Both the position numbers and the translations under genes were made by a program. A DNA stretch of 64,000 nucleotides from Pelecanus crispus (taxonomy: Eukaryota; Chordata; Aves; Pelecaniformes; Pelecanidae): NCBI RefSeq assembly GCF_030463565.1, contig NC_134656.1:5256501-5320500 (forward strand). Direction: 5' to 3'. Below are positions 27,927 to 41,700 of this stretch, in pieces (within the stretch, counting starts at the first letter, position 1; each line of letters opens with the position of its first letter). The notes beneath the pieces were generated by a model. That model was not told the origin of the DNA and did not search any database. It was given only the letters and a program-made list of their open reading frames with translations.

Positions 27927-30900
27927 CCATTTTTGCTCATCTCTTCATTGTGAATTGGGTATTTTCTAGCTAGAGTTAAAACACAGCCTCATAGCCCAGT
28001 TGTGCACGCAAGCATGATGATCAAAGTGCAATAAAATGTATTTGAAGGTTTCAGGTAAGTGAACGTTTAGGAGAAAATGAGTTAGAGCCTTGAGGTTCTA
28101 ATGGTTTGTCATGTAGCTCCACCAACAGACCATCTTGCGCCTCAGTTACCTCTGCTGTAAAATGAAGTATCTTTCTTGCCGTCTTTTATTAAGGCTTTAG
28201 AGATCTATGCAATTTTTATTTGCTAGTGCTCTTCTGCCCTTCACTTCTGTTATTTTTTCTTGTATTTTAATAGCAGAAACATTCAACACGTGCCACTCAA
28301 ATAACTACAGCTTTTGAAGTGTCCTTCACTTGCTGTTGATAATAAAAAGTGAAGTAGTAGATATTTTTAATCTGTTTTGTCTTTAAAAGGTTGCTGTGAT
28401 AGCTGACTTAATAGGAAATAAGTAGAGCAGATGTAGTAATAAATTACTGTCCTGACAGATTTGACATATCTCCACCCATGTACTGAAAATGAGTTGAGAG
28501 ATGTGTGTATGATTAACGTTGCTTAAATGGGTGGTGTCTGAATTAGCATATTGTGCTGTAGATTCTGGGAAGCTTCTATATTTTGTACTAATACTTAGCA
28601 ATTAAATTGCACTTTACATTGTCAAAGTACTCAGAACATGAGAGATTATGTTCCATTAAAAACAGTGATAGATTGTCCATACATTGGAGACAAAGAAAAT
28701 ACACAATGCTGACCATGAGCATCGAAGTGTTAATGGCAGAGAGACATGCTAGAAAGACACTGCAGTTCAATACTTTATAATAAGATATTTTTGATAGTGA
28801 ATATTGTTTCACAAGATTTGCCTGGCTGAGAACTTGAATGTACTGTAGGAAGAGCTGCTTATCTTTCTAGTTTGAGGACTAGTTCCTGCAAACATTTAGG
28901 TATGTACCTAGCTTAACTTTAAGCAGAGGACTACTTCCATTTGATTTCCACAAATATGAACATGGATCAGAGAGAGAAAGAAATGTGGGTTTTCTTTTTC
29001 CTTGATATGTGCACTGAATAAAACACATGGAAGTAGCCAATATGCTCTAACAGAGAGACAGTATGTTAGTATTTTTTCCTTTCATATTAATTTTCTGTGT
29101 ATTTTTTTTGTGCAAAGCATGTATTTTTTAATCATTTCTTTGTGTGGTCTCACTCAGTTTCTTGATTTATGAAAACAGGACTGCAAATGTACTGTCAGGT
29201 TTTGTAGCAGCCACTTCTTGGTGAGGAGAAACCATGTTTTGGTAAATTTAAATGGAATCCAATGGCAAACTGATAGACCAGGGAGGAGATAGTGAGCTGA
29301 AGAGGTAAAAGGAAGAGTTATAAAAGGGATTTCAGATACCTTGTCTACACTTGGACTTTCTTTGTCTTTTTTGGTGGTATGTACCTAGCTGAACAATAAT
29401 AAACAATGTGATGCTGTTTGTTTAAAATGGGATTACGTCGTGTGATGCTATGCAGGGCACCTGTACAGAAGGAATCTGGTCACCTGTACAGTATGAACAT
29501 GAGACAGGCTAGACACAAAGTGCTGTCAAAGGTACAAAGTCAGCTGACAGGCACAATAGATAGTTTCCCCTTTTTCAGTTTCGTTTAGGGTAGATATTTT
29601 TTGTAACCATAACAGAAATATTTTTGAAAGAAGTGCAATTTTAATAATTTCTGTTTCTGTTGAAATATTTCATGGGGGCAAGCATCATTTCAAAGAAAAT
29701 TGTGTGATATTAACCCTGAACAAATGAATCAGTGGACAAATCTTGAGTGATTCTAAATATTTGCTAAGAATCAGCAATTCTCACTGCACATAGTAACGCT
29801 GCAGGAGCTCAGCACTTCATTATGTTTAAGATCAACTGCCTTTAATCCAGACCTATTTCTGACACATTTTTAATAGAATCAGTTACTCTAATAGGTGAAT
29901 GTATTGCATTCTTTTTTCTTTACTATTGTTTCCTATTTTTTCTTCAAAGGAACTTTTTTTTTTTTAGATTTACAAGAGAGAAACTGAAGTTCTTTGATCT
30001 CTACAATGTATGTACTATTTATACCAGAGATGGTGAAACTGCTTTTGTCTGATTATTTTTGACGTCTTGCAAATATTTGCAAAATTCTTCATGGGGATTA
30101 GAAAGATCCACAGAGCTCAATCTCTGTATGACAAAGAAACAGTGTTCTCAAAAGGCTAGGCAATTGTTTGTTTTCTCTTAGAGAGATCCTAGACATTTAT
30201 CTTCCAACACAGCACATTTTGTCTGAGATAGCGAATGAATGCATCCCATTTTTAGAAGATCACTAAGTTTCCATAAATAGAACAGTGCCTTACAAGATCA
30301 AAATAAAATAGTGCTAAAAATGGAGTGCATTTGGAAAGCATAAATTCCACCTTTTTAGAATGTTTGACTCCAGCTTTGTAGAAACTGTTCTTTGCAGAAG
30401 CCCCCATTTTAGGGTGCAGTATCTTTGAGCTTCTGTTAAGTTACTCTCTAGAACAAAGTTTGTGAGGTCATCATTGATGCATTCCCCTCCATTGGCTTAG
30501 GGAACATCTGTTAATTTACACGTATTTATTTATTTATTTATTTATGCAAAATTAGTTCCATGTGAGTAATTACATTTCCACTTCAAAAAAATAGCCAGGG
30601 TTACCAACTCTCACTATGACTGAGACTCATCATTTTGTTTCTGGAGGTGTTTTAATCCCTAGTCCCATGAGCCAAGTGATTGGGGGGTTTATCAGCTTTC
30701 ACCGGAAAAAAAGTAGTCTTCACAGTTTCAGAGTCTTGAGAATATGGTCCATATGGTCAAAAAATGAGAAGCTGAAGTTCATTTTTTAAAGCTCATTATT
30801 ATTTGCTTCCTCATGGAATTCGCAACACTTGGGATAGTCAATAGTAATGAAGTCCACAGAAATCCCCTAAGACTAGGCAGGAGATTCAGAGAGCATAGGG

Positions 30901-33900
30901 AAGATCTCAGGTATGTGGTCTTAGTCAGGAAACGCTACCAAAGCCAGGCAGAATTACCAGAGGATGCTATCTTGGTTAAGAGTAATTCAGCAGATCTGGA
31001 GAATTCTGGATACTTTACCTAGTGAAAATGGATAGTTTTTTGTTTCAGCTAGGGTCTTTTCTCCGCTGAATTTTCTGAGAGTTTTTGTCCACTTATACAA
31101 GTGTGACACTGACAGACCGTAATAAAATAATAATATAAAGTTTCCCATTATTTTCCAAAATTGTACTTTTTAAACTATTGTACAAAGTGTGGAAAATCTG
31201 AATCATAAGTGGGTTTGCACTGCAGAGTAGATATTTTGCTACCTTCTTTAAAATTTCTATATTTTGTACATGGAATTGAGAGAAGCACTATAAAATTAAG
31301 ATATGTAGGTTCTTTAATAAAACAGACATACAGACTTTATTTCCTTAGTAAATCTTTTCAGTTTCTTAGAAAAGTTGTATTTCTTGGACATGACATGAGT
31401 CATAAAGTACAAGCGCTGTGGTAAATTCTAGGCAATCTATTAAGAATGTCACACTGTGTTCTTCATTTCATGTCCTTTCCAAGGTGAACAGAAGTGTCAT
31501 CAGCAAGTGGTTTGTGAAGGTGTCTGTGAGTGTTGGCAGGTAAATAATTTTTTTAAACCAAAGTTAACAGTCCATGTAATCATGTGCATCAATCTGATTT
31601 CTGTAGAGGCAGCTGTTCTGCTTAGTCTGCTCTGGTAAGAAGTCCAAAATGTGCAAGACAAATGTGAGCACAAGGCTGGCAAAGAAGCCTAGTGAGAGCA
31701 TTCAGTGAAGCAGAAAGGAGGTGTTATAAACCCTAAAAGTGTGAGAGGCAGAGGGGCTATGCCAGATCTGTGCAAAAGGAATGGAAGGTATTAGGGCCTC
31801 ACAGATCTGTAGGTGGCTGTTTAGATAATTCTCCTGTGATTTTTGGAAGAGCTATAATGCTCCTTTCGGAGACGAAAGAATAGCAAAATATCTAAGATGC
31901 CAAAACTGTGTACAAGCAATCTATCTAGCATGCAAATGCCTTTCAACCTTCTCATCTCTGCATCAGCTGGTTTAATCTGAATCTGGATAGGTGTTTGCTT
32001 AATGGCAGTTGTGCAACTAGATCCAAACCTGCTGAAGAACAGTCTCATCTATTTTGACGCGTTCCTTTAGGCCCTGACTAACTTTTGTTCATGTAAGTCA
32101 TTAAAGGGGAATCTTCCTCAGCATTATGGGTCCATTCTGCTGCTCTGAAAGGCCTGGCATAAACTACACATCGGACCTGGAGATCTCTGTGATGGCGAGA
32201 TACTTGAGTATGGTACATCCAGGCAAATCCTATTCTTGAAGAGGCAGGTAAACAAATCCTGTGTCACATCTTTCTAACAAAGACCAGCTTGAAGAAACTT
32301 CCATCACTACTATAAGAGGTTCCTCCGGCAACAGGCAGAGCTCAGTGTTATATTCTGTGATCAAATAGGTCCCACTGGCAGCCTACAGCTATGGATAGGT
32401 TAATTGGGTCTTCCAGTGCATTTTTACAATCAATTGTATTAAAAAAAAATACAATTTCATGTCTCCTCCTGAACCCTAATACATGGCACTAAAGACGATT
32501 CATATTTAATTAAGGTCCCTTTCTTCCTCTTTGTATGCCACCTTTCAGTATCATAGTTCTCCTGTTATTAGGCCTAGTGGCCAAAGAGACTACTAGCACC
32601 TCATGACCTTTTGGTGGATTTCAACATCTCCCACACCTTCTGCTGGCAGTCTACATGAAGACTTGAAACTCTTAACACTGCTTTGAAAATCCTTTCCCCT
32701 GTACTTCAAATGACATTTTGCTGCATCACCTTCAGCAGAACTGCTGTGCTTCAATCTCCTCTTGCAGCCGATCAGAGCTACAGTTCTTGTGGCTTTCACA
32801 AGTGAGTGATGGCCCAGTGCTGTCACTCTAAGGATGCATTACTCACTCAGGGTATTTACATCATGAGCTGGACTAACAAGAAGATGAAAAGGAGGCTTGG
32901 TTGCTTGACCAGCTTTTGTTTTGTAATTTAAAAGAGCCTTTGTATTTATGCATTGCATCCCTGTTGCAGAGTGCCTCTATTTCATCCAGGAGCTGAAAAA
33001 AATTATAGCTCCCAGATCTCATGTTGTCTTTAGAATACTCACAAAATAATCACAATCAGGACACTGATAAAGAACAATTAAAAAGGTATTTCTTATTAAC
33101 CATTTGTAGTTTAAATTTATGTATTTTAATAGTAGGATAATCTAGGCATATGGAAAATACAAGACAAATTAGTTTTGCCACTTTGACTGCAAACCCTCCT
33201 GGTGAAATATTTCACATGATGTCAGAAGTTAGCAAAATTTTCCAGAGACGCTTCTGTTTTCTGCTTGGAAGACGGATACCTAAAAACAGTCTAGATTCAT
33301 GCTCTGTGGAAACCCAGTGACTCTAGCTAGTGTTTGTAGTGTCTCCCACTTGTAAGCCATCAGAGCCTAGCCATCATTGAGGCCATTTTGAACGGCATTT
33401 GTTTCATTTTAAGAATCAGTGAAGAAAAACCTGTACTCGGTCATTGCTTGTACTGCAGTAGCACCCCGAGGTTCTGCTAGCGTTCAGATTCCAATATGTT
33501 AGGTGGGCTGTGAGTTCATAGGAAAATGTGAGCCATGCAAAGAAAAGGTTGGTGTAAATAAAATAACATAACTTTTCACTTTGTGGTATGTTATATCAGC
33601 AACTCACATATTTTTGTAAACATTCCCTAAAAGCCTCCTTGGCATAGACCATACAAATGCAGAGAGCGGCAGACGGCACCCAGCAGGTGTCTGCATGAAA
33701 TGCTGCTCCTGAAGAGATTTCCAAAAGCAATTGCACTGCCTTTACCTTTGATCTTTTCCCCAACCAAAAGCATGTTGTGTTTTTATTCCCTCTCTTACTA
33801 TCTCATCCTCGGCCACAAATGCATTTTACAGAATTTCTGCCCTTCATGTTTTTCAGCTACCATGAGGTATTTGAAATCTGACTGGCAAGGCTAAATATCT

Positions 33901-36900
33901 TATTTCAATGTCTATACACCAATTATTTGCAAGAATCTTTCATTCTTCAAGTCATATCGCATGGCTCTGGATATTAACACAAGACCACAAACACCTCCAA
34001 CCTCCTGTTACTGAGTAGCATAGCTAATTTTAATTCTTAAAAAATTATGTAGCCATTTGAAATTTAGAAATTTTGTCTCACAAATTGTTACAGATGCTGT
34101 GCCAGATCATCAGCTGACCAATATTCACATAAAGTTATTACCAACAAAAATAAATATACATTCCTATGTACTGAAACTCTTCAAGTACTTACATAAAAAC
34201 ATATGTCTCATGGTACGCTTTAGGTGTGCCATCTGTCCTGCTACCTTGTTAGCAAATGCAAAGATGCAATATCTGCTGCAAAACATTTACCATCTGAAGT
34301 GAATAAAGAAATTATGATGGTGATGTGGAAGAAAAGCTTGTCCACACAGAAGGAAAATCAGGTTATGAGTACTGGAGAATGACAATGTTTCTCCTGCGTT
34401 ATCCATCCCTTTCTTCCCACAGCAAGGGTGAACTGCCTGCCTATGTTTCTGTAATGAAGACTGACAGAGAATAACAGGTAGGTAGAGCCAGGTCAGCGAT
34501 CAAGCCTAGTATTTAGGTTTGTGTTTAAAATGAGGTGGTACAGAGGTTCCGAAAGCCTTGTTCTTGTTGATGGTATTATTATTAAGTAGCTGCTGTAATT
34601 GCCAGAGGGATCTAAACAGTATCTTCCCAAGAGGAAGCAAAAATATAGTCCATGCAGGGATAAATAAAGAAATAGGCGGCCCATCAGAAGGTTTTCTAGT
34701 AAGAACTGAGCCATGGTATGAAAAATGAGACAGCACCCAGGGTGGAAAGAAAGGTAACCTGTTGCAGATGACAGGGCATGCAAATAAGTCTCTCATGCTT
34801 TTAGGCTCCACGGTAATTCTCATTTTTTTAATCCAAAAAGAATAGTCACTCACATAATTTCCTTCCATGGCAAAGAGCTGACTTGATAACATAAGCTTGT
34901 GCTACTGCTCAAGGTTACAAATTCACGTAGACGTTTCCTTCCTCTCTTGCTCAGCCCTCATGCCCTTTCCCCATCAGCAGGGAGTCCAGGTCACTTTACA
35001 AGTCCCTTCACCTTTCCTGAAGACTGCCCGGCGAGCTGTGGTCTGCTGCTCCTGTTTCACCCAATTAGTGCCTCTCAATGCAGCATCTCCTGTCAATCAT
35101 TGTCATGCCAGTGGTGTTGCTCCCAGCAATGCCAGTTCAACAAAGAAGGGACAAACAGTCTAATGGTTGCCAGCAGCTGAGGTGAGGCTGAGGCAGAAAA
35201 ACTGTTTCAAGTATTTTAGGCATTTTGGAAATATTCACATGCACAAGAACAAATTGCCAGACATGTATACGAATGGCAAAATGACATCTGAGTTTAGCTC
35301 TTTGGTACCAGCTGTAGTTCATTCCTGTTGCCAGCAGCAGGGATGTTCGCTAATTGAATGGAAAGCTTCAGGATTTGCCTATGCATCCTCTCCTCCTTGG
35401 AAGCCAGATTCAGTCAAACGCAACGCTTGCATTGCACTGACTTTCACAGCTCCTCAGGTTCAGCAGGAAGAGCGCTACATACCAGCAGGAGTCACGCTGC
35501 CCGTCTGGCCCACGGAGACTGCAGGCCCTGCTATCTGCCATCGTGTCATTAGAAAAGAGGTGCAACAGCTGTTTTATATTGAAGAGACAGAAATTAATCA
35601 TTCTTGGAAGGAAAGAAAAGTAAATGAGTCTCTGAACAAACCCACCTGCAAACACTACTAAGTGCTTCACACGGGTTCTTGTTCCAAGCAGCCTCTGGGC
35701 CGCGTGACATGCCATGAAAGAGATGTTACCTCTCCATTCCTGTGTTTCTGCAGCTCTACTGCACTACTTAACTTGCCAATTTACAGCTGCAGCACAAACT
35801 TTTTATTTCATTTTCTTAGAAGTGTCTGATGAGAAAAAAGTATCTCCTACCTTACCACAGCTGACTTTGACTCACTAACCTGATATTTCAGGGCTGACCC
35901 ATTCATTTCTTCCTGCATTGTTTAGAATTTCCTGATCATAGACTCCCTAACTAGAACATAAATTCTCAAGATAGGGTGGTGGTGTCATACATTACGTGCC
36001 GTTTAACACTGACGTGAAACCCTTCATCTTCAGGCATGCAAATCTCCTGCAAATACATGATGTAGTTTATGTGTGTGCACACTAAAAACACTGAAAATAG
36101 TTAAGTTGCTGTTCGCAAAAATCCATTCAAAAAGTTAAAGAAAAAAATCCCCACTGCCAGTTTCCTGTCCTAACAACAATTTCTGATCCCTAATGTTTAT
36201 TTAACCTGTGTTATATTACTAGCAGTATGAAGTCCACTGCCAATGAAAAAAAGTCTTTGCACTAGAGGACATCAAAAAGTCATCTTTGCTCTGGGATTCC
36301 ATATTTCCTTCAAGGCACTTGCAGTGGCCTTGCAGATTACAGGCAACTAACAGGGTGGGAACCTGTCATCTAGTCCATTCTCCTCTTCGGATGATCAGGT
36401 ATATTTTGACCATTCTTACCAGATGTGTTTTAAATTATTCAAAGGTGATCATTCCACTGTATCCTTAAGCAATCTGTTCCCATACTAACATTAGAAAACT
36501 GACCCTTTTTATTTTCCCTTAATGAAAGTGAAATGATATACTTCTTGTCCTAGTCTCCATAGACAGGGAGAACAACCCAGTGGTAACACCTGAAAAGTGT
36601 TGCCCTCCTCAACTCTCCTTCAGTCTTCTCTTTTCTTCAGCAAACCAGTCCAGGTGCTTTGTGCACATCTACCACCATTTTTGTCCCTCTCCTCTGGCAT
36701 CTCTTCATTTTATCAACAGCTTTCCCAAAGCATGAGTTTTAGATCCAGAGATAATATACTTCAGCTGAAGCATTAGTGCTGATTGGAAATAAATAATTAC
36801 TACCTGTATTTTAATAGAATTGTATTTATTTTATGTTTTTCTATAATAACATGGCCTTATTGGCTGCCACATAGTTTATGGTCCACTGTAACTCCCACAA

Positions 36901-38203
36901 ACCTTCTGCATTATGATGCCTGTTATATATTTTTCTGACTACAATACATAGCAATTATTTGATTGGATTTCATCTTATATTTGGCTTGTATCTGACTGGC
37001 CACTCATACATGGAAAATCTCGGCCTCGAGCTGAAAAGCTGAGTGATACATAATACCTCACATGATCAAGTTTGCTAAGGGGAGAAAAGGGGTACTGTAA
37101 TGCTGCACCTGACATCAAAGACTTTGAATTCGCATTCCAGACCTCCTAATAATCTCCTATTAGAATAATACTTAAAACAAAGAAAAATCTAAGTATTAAA
37201 TGCTAATAGAGAGTGTTACAACTTATTTGGTGGAATGTGGCTCATTGACCTGGTTAGTTTTATATCAGTGTCAATATATGTGGGATTTTTAAGCATCATT
37301 ATATACTGTATTCCTGTTGATGCTTCTCCATTTATTGCTGTGGTAATACATTTGGCACAAGGGACATATATAATGCTAACATTTCTGTGATATACATACC
37401 CAATAAAAGCTTTTTCGGTTTCATTATTTTGACAGGCAGATTCCATTAATACATCCACAACAATCATGTTCCTTTTCTTCAGAATCTGAGAAAAGGATTA
37501 TTAAAAATTACAGACAATACCCCTATACACTTAATCTCTCCAAATTCACTTTACAATTGCTGTCAACATCAATAATGTCAGACAGCATAATCAGGTTTGT
37601 TTGAAACATCAGAACTTGGATATTATCGACAGGGGATTTCTTTCCCCACCTAACAATGCAACTGGGGGTTTTTTACAGTCAGAAAAAGATGCTCCCAAAT
37701 GCCTGTGGAGAAGATATGTGCTGTATGATAGCTAGGTTGCAGCTCCTTCATCTCATCCCATTCTCCATACTGTACCTTTGGTCCACCTTTCCATTTCAAA
37801 AACCATGTCATAAATAATGAGAGGAATAGGTCTTCCAATACACAGAAGCTTTCCTTTAGGAGAAGAGAGAGCTTAGAGAATCCACGTCCCTTCTTCAGCT
37901 GTCATAAGTTGCATGTGAGTAGTCAGAAGCACAAGGCTACTAGTCAGTGGGGAAATTACTTAAGAGTTTGTTGAGAACTCATTTGTTTGCACTGCTGGTT
38001 TAGTCCTCAATATAAGATGGAAGTTAAAATAATTTCTGTGGACAAATAATATGGAAAGTAATTTTTTCCTAGGTTTAGTATGGATTTTAAAGAATGCTTG
38101 TTGTATTGTTATTAGGCTTTGTATTTACAATGCATGAAAAACATTCTCATCACCGCCAAGTATGCTGCATGTCCAGTTGCTCTGGTGGCATTCTTAAACA
38201 CAG
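27927..38203. other. AT-rich non-coding stretch, no gene seen
   Basis: It contains an (ATTT)n microsatellite at about 30523-30545. The longest ORF is 164 codons on the plus strand at 35167-35661, in a less AT-rich patch. I recognise no domain in it, and it overlaps a 101-codon ORF on the other strand. Nothing else was recognised. Confidence 0.55.
30523..30545 (+). repeat. (ATTT)n microsatellite
   Basis: About six consecutive TATT/TTTA units without interruption. Confidence 0.9.
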
Positions 38204-38793
38204 TTAAAGCCGGTAGAATTCAGCTGTTACGAATTTTGATACACAGAGCAATTGAATCCTTTTGAAAATCCACATTTTCTGAACTGTCTTCCAGCTCAGG
38301 GGGCTGAATACCCCGGGGATAACTGGTCTGACTATTAAGACTGAGGCAAAGAAGGCATTAAGTACCTCAGCCTTTTCCTTATTCTTGGTGGCAATGTTCC
38401 CCCCCACATCCAATAAAGGATGGAGATTCTCCCTGGCTCTCTTTTTGTGTTAATGTATTTGTAGAAACATTTTTTATTATCTCTTACAACAGTGGCCAGG
38501 TTGAGTTCTAGCTGGGCTTTTGCCTTTCTAATTCTCTCTCTGCATGACCTAACAAGATCCCTGTACTCTTCCTGAGTTGCCTGCCCCTTCTTCCAAAAGT
38601 GGTAAACTCTCCTTTTTTCCCTGAGTCCCTGCAAAAGCTCCCTATTCAGCCAGGCCGGTCGTTTTCCCCGCCAGTTGGTCTTAACAGCACACGGGGACAG
38701 CCCACTCCTGCAGCTTTAAGACTTCCTTCTTGAAGAATGCCCAGCCCTCCTGGACCCCTTTGCCCTTCAGGACTGTCTCCCAAGGGACTCTCT
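38204..38793 (-). mobile_element. CR1 LINE internal fragment (ORF2 linker between endonuclease and RT)
   Basis: The minus-strand translation contains RGKRPAWLNRELLQGLREK, then FWKKGQATQEEYRDLVRSC, then KAKAQLELNLATVV and RDNKKCFYKYIN, then KAEVLNAFFASV and QPPELED. This is the CR1 ORF2 segment just upstream of the RT domain. At least two frameshifts are visible: one near 38400, at a run of seven C, and one between about 38280 and 38340. There is also an in-frame stop in the 5' part. Both ends of the element are missing: the RT and 3' tail are absent on the left, and homology stops near 38793 on the right. It is therefore an older, decayed copy. The exact left boundary is uncertain, between about 38204 and 38270. 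Confidence 0.9.
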
Positions 38794-41700
38794 TATTATC
38801 ATATTTTCTTCATGTACATTGCTCTTAAATCAAACTAAGCCTACTGATTTAATCTTTATTTTTATTGATACTAGCTCTTCAATATCAGTATCAACTCTCA
38901 TTCTGACCAACCCTGTATGCAACATTTATAAAATCAGTTTCTGTCATGACTTTGTACAAAACAACTCTGTGCACCCACTTTCATACCAGGCTTATCAGGT
39001 AATCTATCAAACAAAATACAATTTAGTTTTTCCGTTAGGTTCCTGGAAAGTCAAGCTAAGTGTGAGCAACTGGAGTCTGTTACTGGTCTCTGATATGTTT
39101 TTCCAACAATTCTATGAGTTGACAGGCAAAGATTCCTAAGATACAGGATACAGAGGTATTTGTATCTTACATCAAAAGTGGTTCAAACTGGGAAGTGACT
39201 TACACACTGCTAAATGTTGTCTGTACAGGTTTCCAACAGCGTGTTGTTAAATAATGATTGTTTAACAGCACCCACTTTATATTGAACAAAGGGCTTTTAT
39301 GCTTTTATATTCTCATGTTGTCTAAATTTATTGCAAGTATCTCTGACAGGGGAGCCATATAACAGAGAATGACTCTAATGTTTGAGCAATAATACAACAT
39401 CGATAGCATATATGTTTAATAAGTTTAATATGAATGATGACCCCTAATCCCAGCACAGTCAGGGCTTCCGTCAGATAATCTGATTCCTCTTTTCTTTATG
39501 CCCAGTTTGTAAACCATGAGATAGATACATCAGATATATGCATATGGATATAGATCAAAAGGGTGACTGCACACGTTGACAGGACACTAATTAAATTGAT
39601 CCACAGTTAGTGATTACCTATTCTGAGCTGTTAATTTTGCAAGTGATAAGATAGGCTGCCTTCTTTTTTCTAATTAAAGAGGCGCTGATCCTGTCTATCT
39701 CCTCAAGACAGTGAGTGCCACCTACTGCACACTGACTGCCTCGGAACTGCCAAGAATTCGTAACTTAACATGAGTACACCTGAACAAAGAGAATACTCTG
39801 CAGCAATACAAAGTAGTACTTCTTCATCAGAGCCAATGTCTTAGTTCTTACCCATAATATGTCAATCATCTCATAGAATAGATAGAAAATAGACTGAAAT
39901 TTCTATGCAAGTGTATGGAAATTTGGTAAGTAATGGTTCTTCTATCAGCTGTCCTGCATGGTCATGCAAGTGTTTTAATAAATAGAGGTGTAGAGCTTCA
40001 GGGAATCTGAAAGCTGCGACCATGACACCTCCCAGCACTAAGGCACTAGGTTTTTTGCTAAAGGCACAAAGTTATGCTGTGGTCAAACCTTGATTAAGAT
40101 CAGAAGGTAAAAGTACTGAAGGAGTTGACAGTGTTGATATTTAGAAAAATAAAACATGGTTATATTTCTGATAATCACCACAGTGAACCAAAGCAGGAAA
40201 AAGAGATCACAAGGCACCTGTCAAAAAGTCCTCACCAAGAGAAACTTCATGGGTAACTCTCAGAACATGTGCTTTGGGGGGGTTCAACAAGTGCTTAAGT
40301 GACTGTGCAAAAACAAATACTGGAGAATACTGTTAGGAGAAGCTGGATTTAGTAACGTATTTTAGATTCTGTAATATGCCAGACAGGGTTGTCTCAGGAA
40401 GTAATACTGAGAAGGTTTCTTGACAAACTGTTACCAAAGAGGTTGTGCAAATGCACAGTGTTTTGCATGCAGTTCATTTTTCACAGCAAAGTGGCGTGGA
40501 GATAGGCATGACTTCTCTAATGAATGGGACAGGACAAAATGATTCCAATCAAAAGGCAGAAATGCTGAAGTTTGGTTAAAATCACAACGAATTCAAGAAA
40601 GGAATTATAGTCAGTCCATTGTCCTTTGAATTTCACTCCAGCAGGAGATTAGAAGCTGAAAATGTGCTTCAAATGACTACACAGAAAACTTTGCAACTGT
40701 TCAACAAGAGGGATTTGCTTGTAAGCAAAAAGATACAGGTTTACATACCTTGCTTAGAGGCTGAGCCAGTGACCACAGAATTAATAATACTTTTCTTATT
40801 TCAGAGAGCTCTGGTTTAGACAGTTGGCAATAAAAATGAAAAAAGTTAAATTAAGAAGTAAACACAGTTCAAGGTCAAAAGATTTTACAAGTGATGAGCT
40901 AATACAATAGAGCTATGTATATTTAATACAAATTGATCAGCATCTCATGAACAAAGGATTTAGGCTGGATCCATACTTTTTTCACACCTTTCTTTCAATC
41001 TAATAGATTTTTGTGTTTATAGGCCAGATTTGTAATTTAAGGGAAGGATTTACAAGCGGAGCCTAAAGGATATAAGCACTCAGCTGTTTATGAAGTTCAA
41101 TGGCATTTGAGTGTCTGACTCCCTCAGGCTCTATTACGAATTCTAACCATAACTTATTGACAATAGTCTTTCAGTTCAGAAAGCACAAAATGGTTACCCT
41201 TTGCAATAACAGAATATTTGTTTTGTATTCATAACAATAATCTAGTCTGCCTTCCAGGTACTATTTTGTGGCCAAAATCGGGATTATTGACACAATTTAC
41301 CTCAATGGAAAATTCAGCTTTGTGTATGTGGGAATGCTGACTTTACTATAGATTTACAATCACAAGTTCCTGCCTAAAAGATGCTATCGCAGGCTCCAGC
41401 TTCTCTCATCCAAAAAACTTTTCCTTCTTGTCTGCTCCCTGACCACATCTATTCAGCAGACCTTCAGCCCAGCCCAGAAATGCTTCCTCAGCATCTCTAA
41501 CCTGGGCCTGATCCAAGGCCTCACAGACTTTATTCCCAGCTCCCTTTCCCCAGGAACTGATCTGGTTCCAGAAAACACCTCAGTCCATCATCTCACTGCT
41601 GCTGTCCAGCTCTGAGAGTCTAAATTACATGTTAGGACTTAAACCCAAGAGTTAGGCATGATGGAGATGGATCTGGAGTGTTAGGTAAAGATCCAGTTTG

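Noticed and set aside
27266..27953. ORFs of 72 to 108 codons on both strands
   Set aside because: They overlap the solo LTR and its flanks, with no domain.
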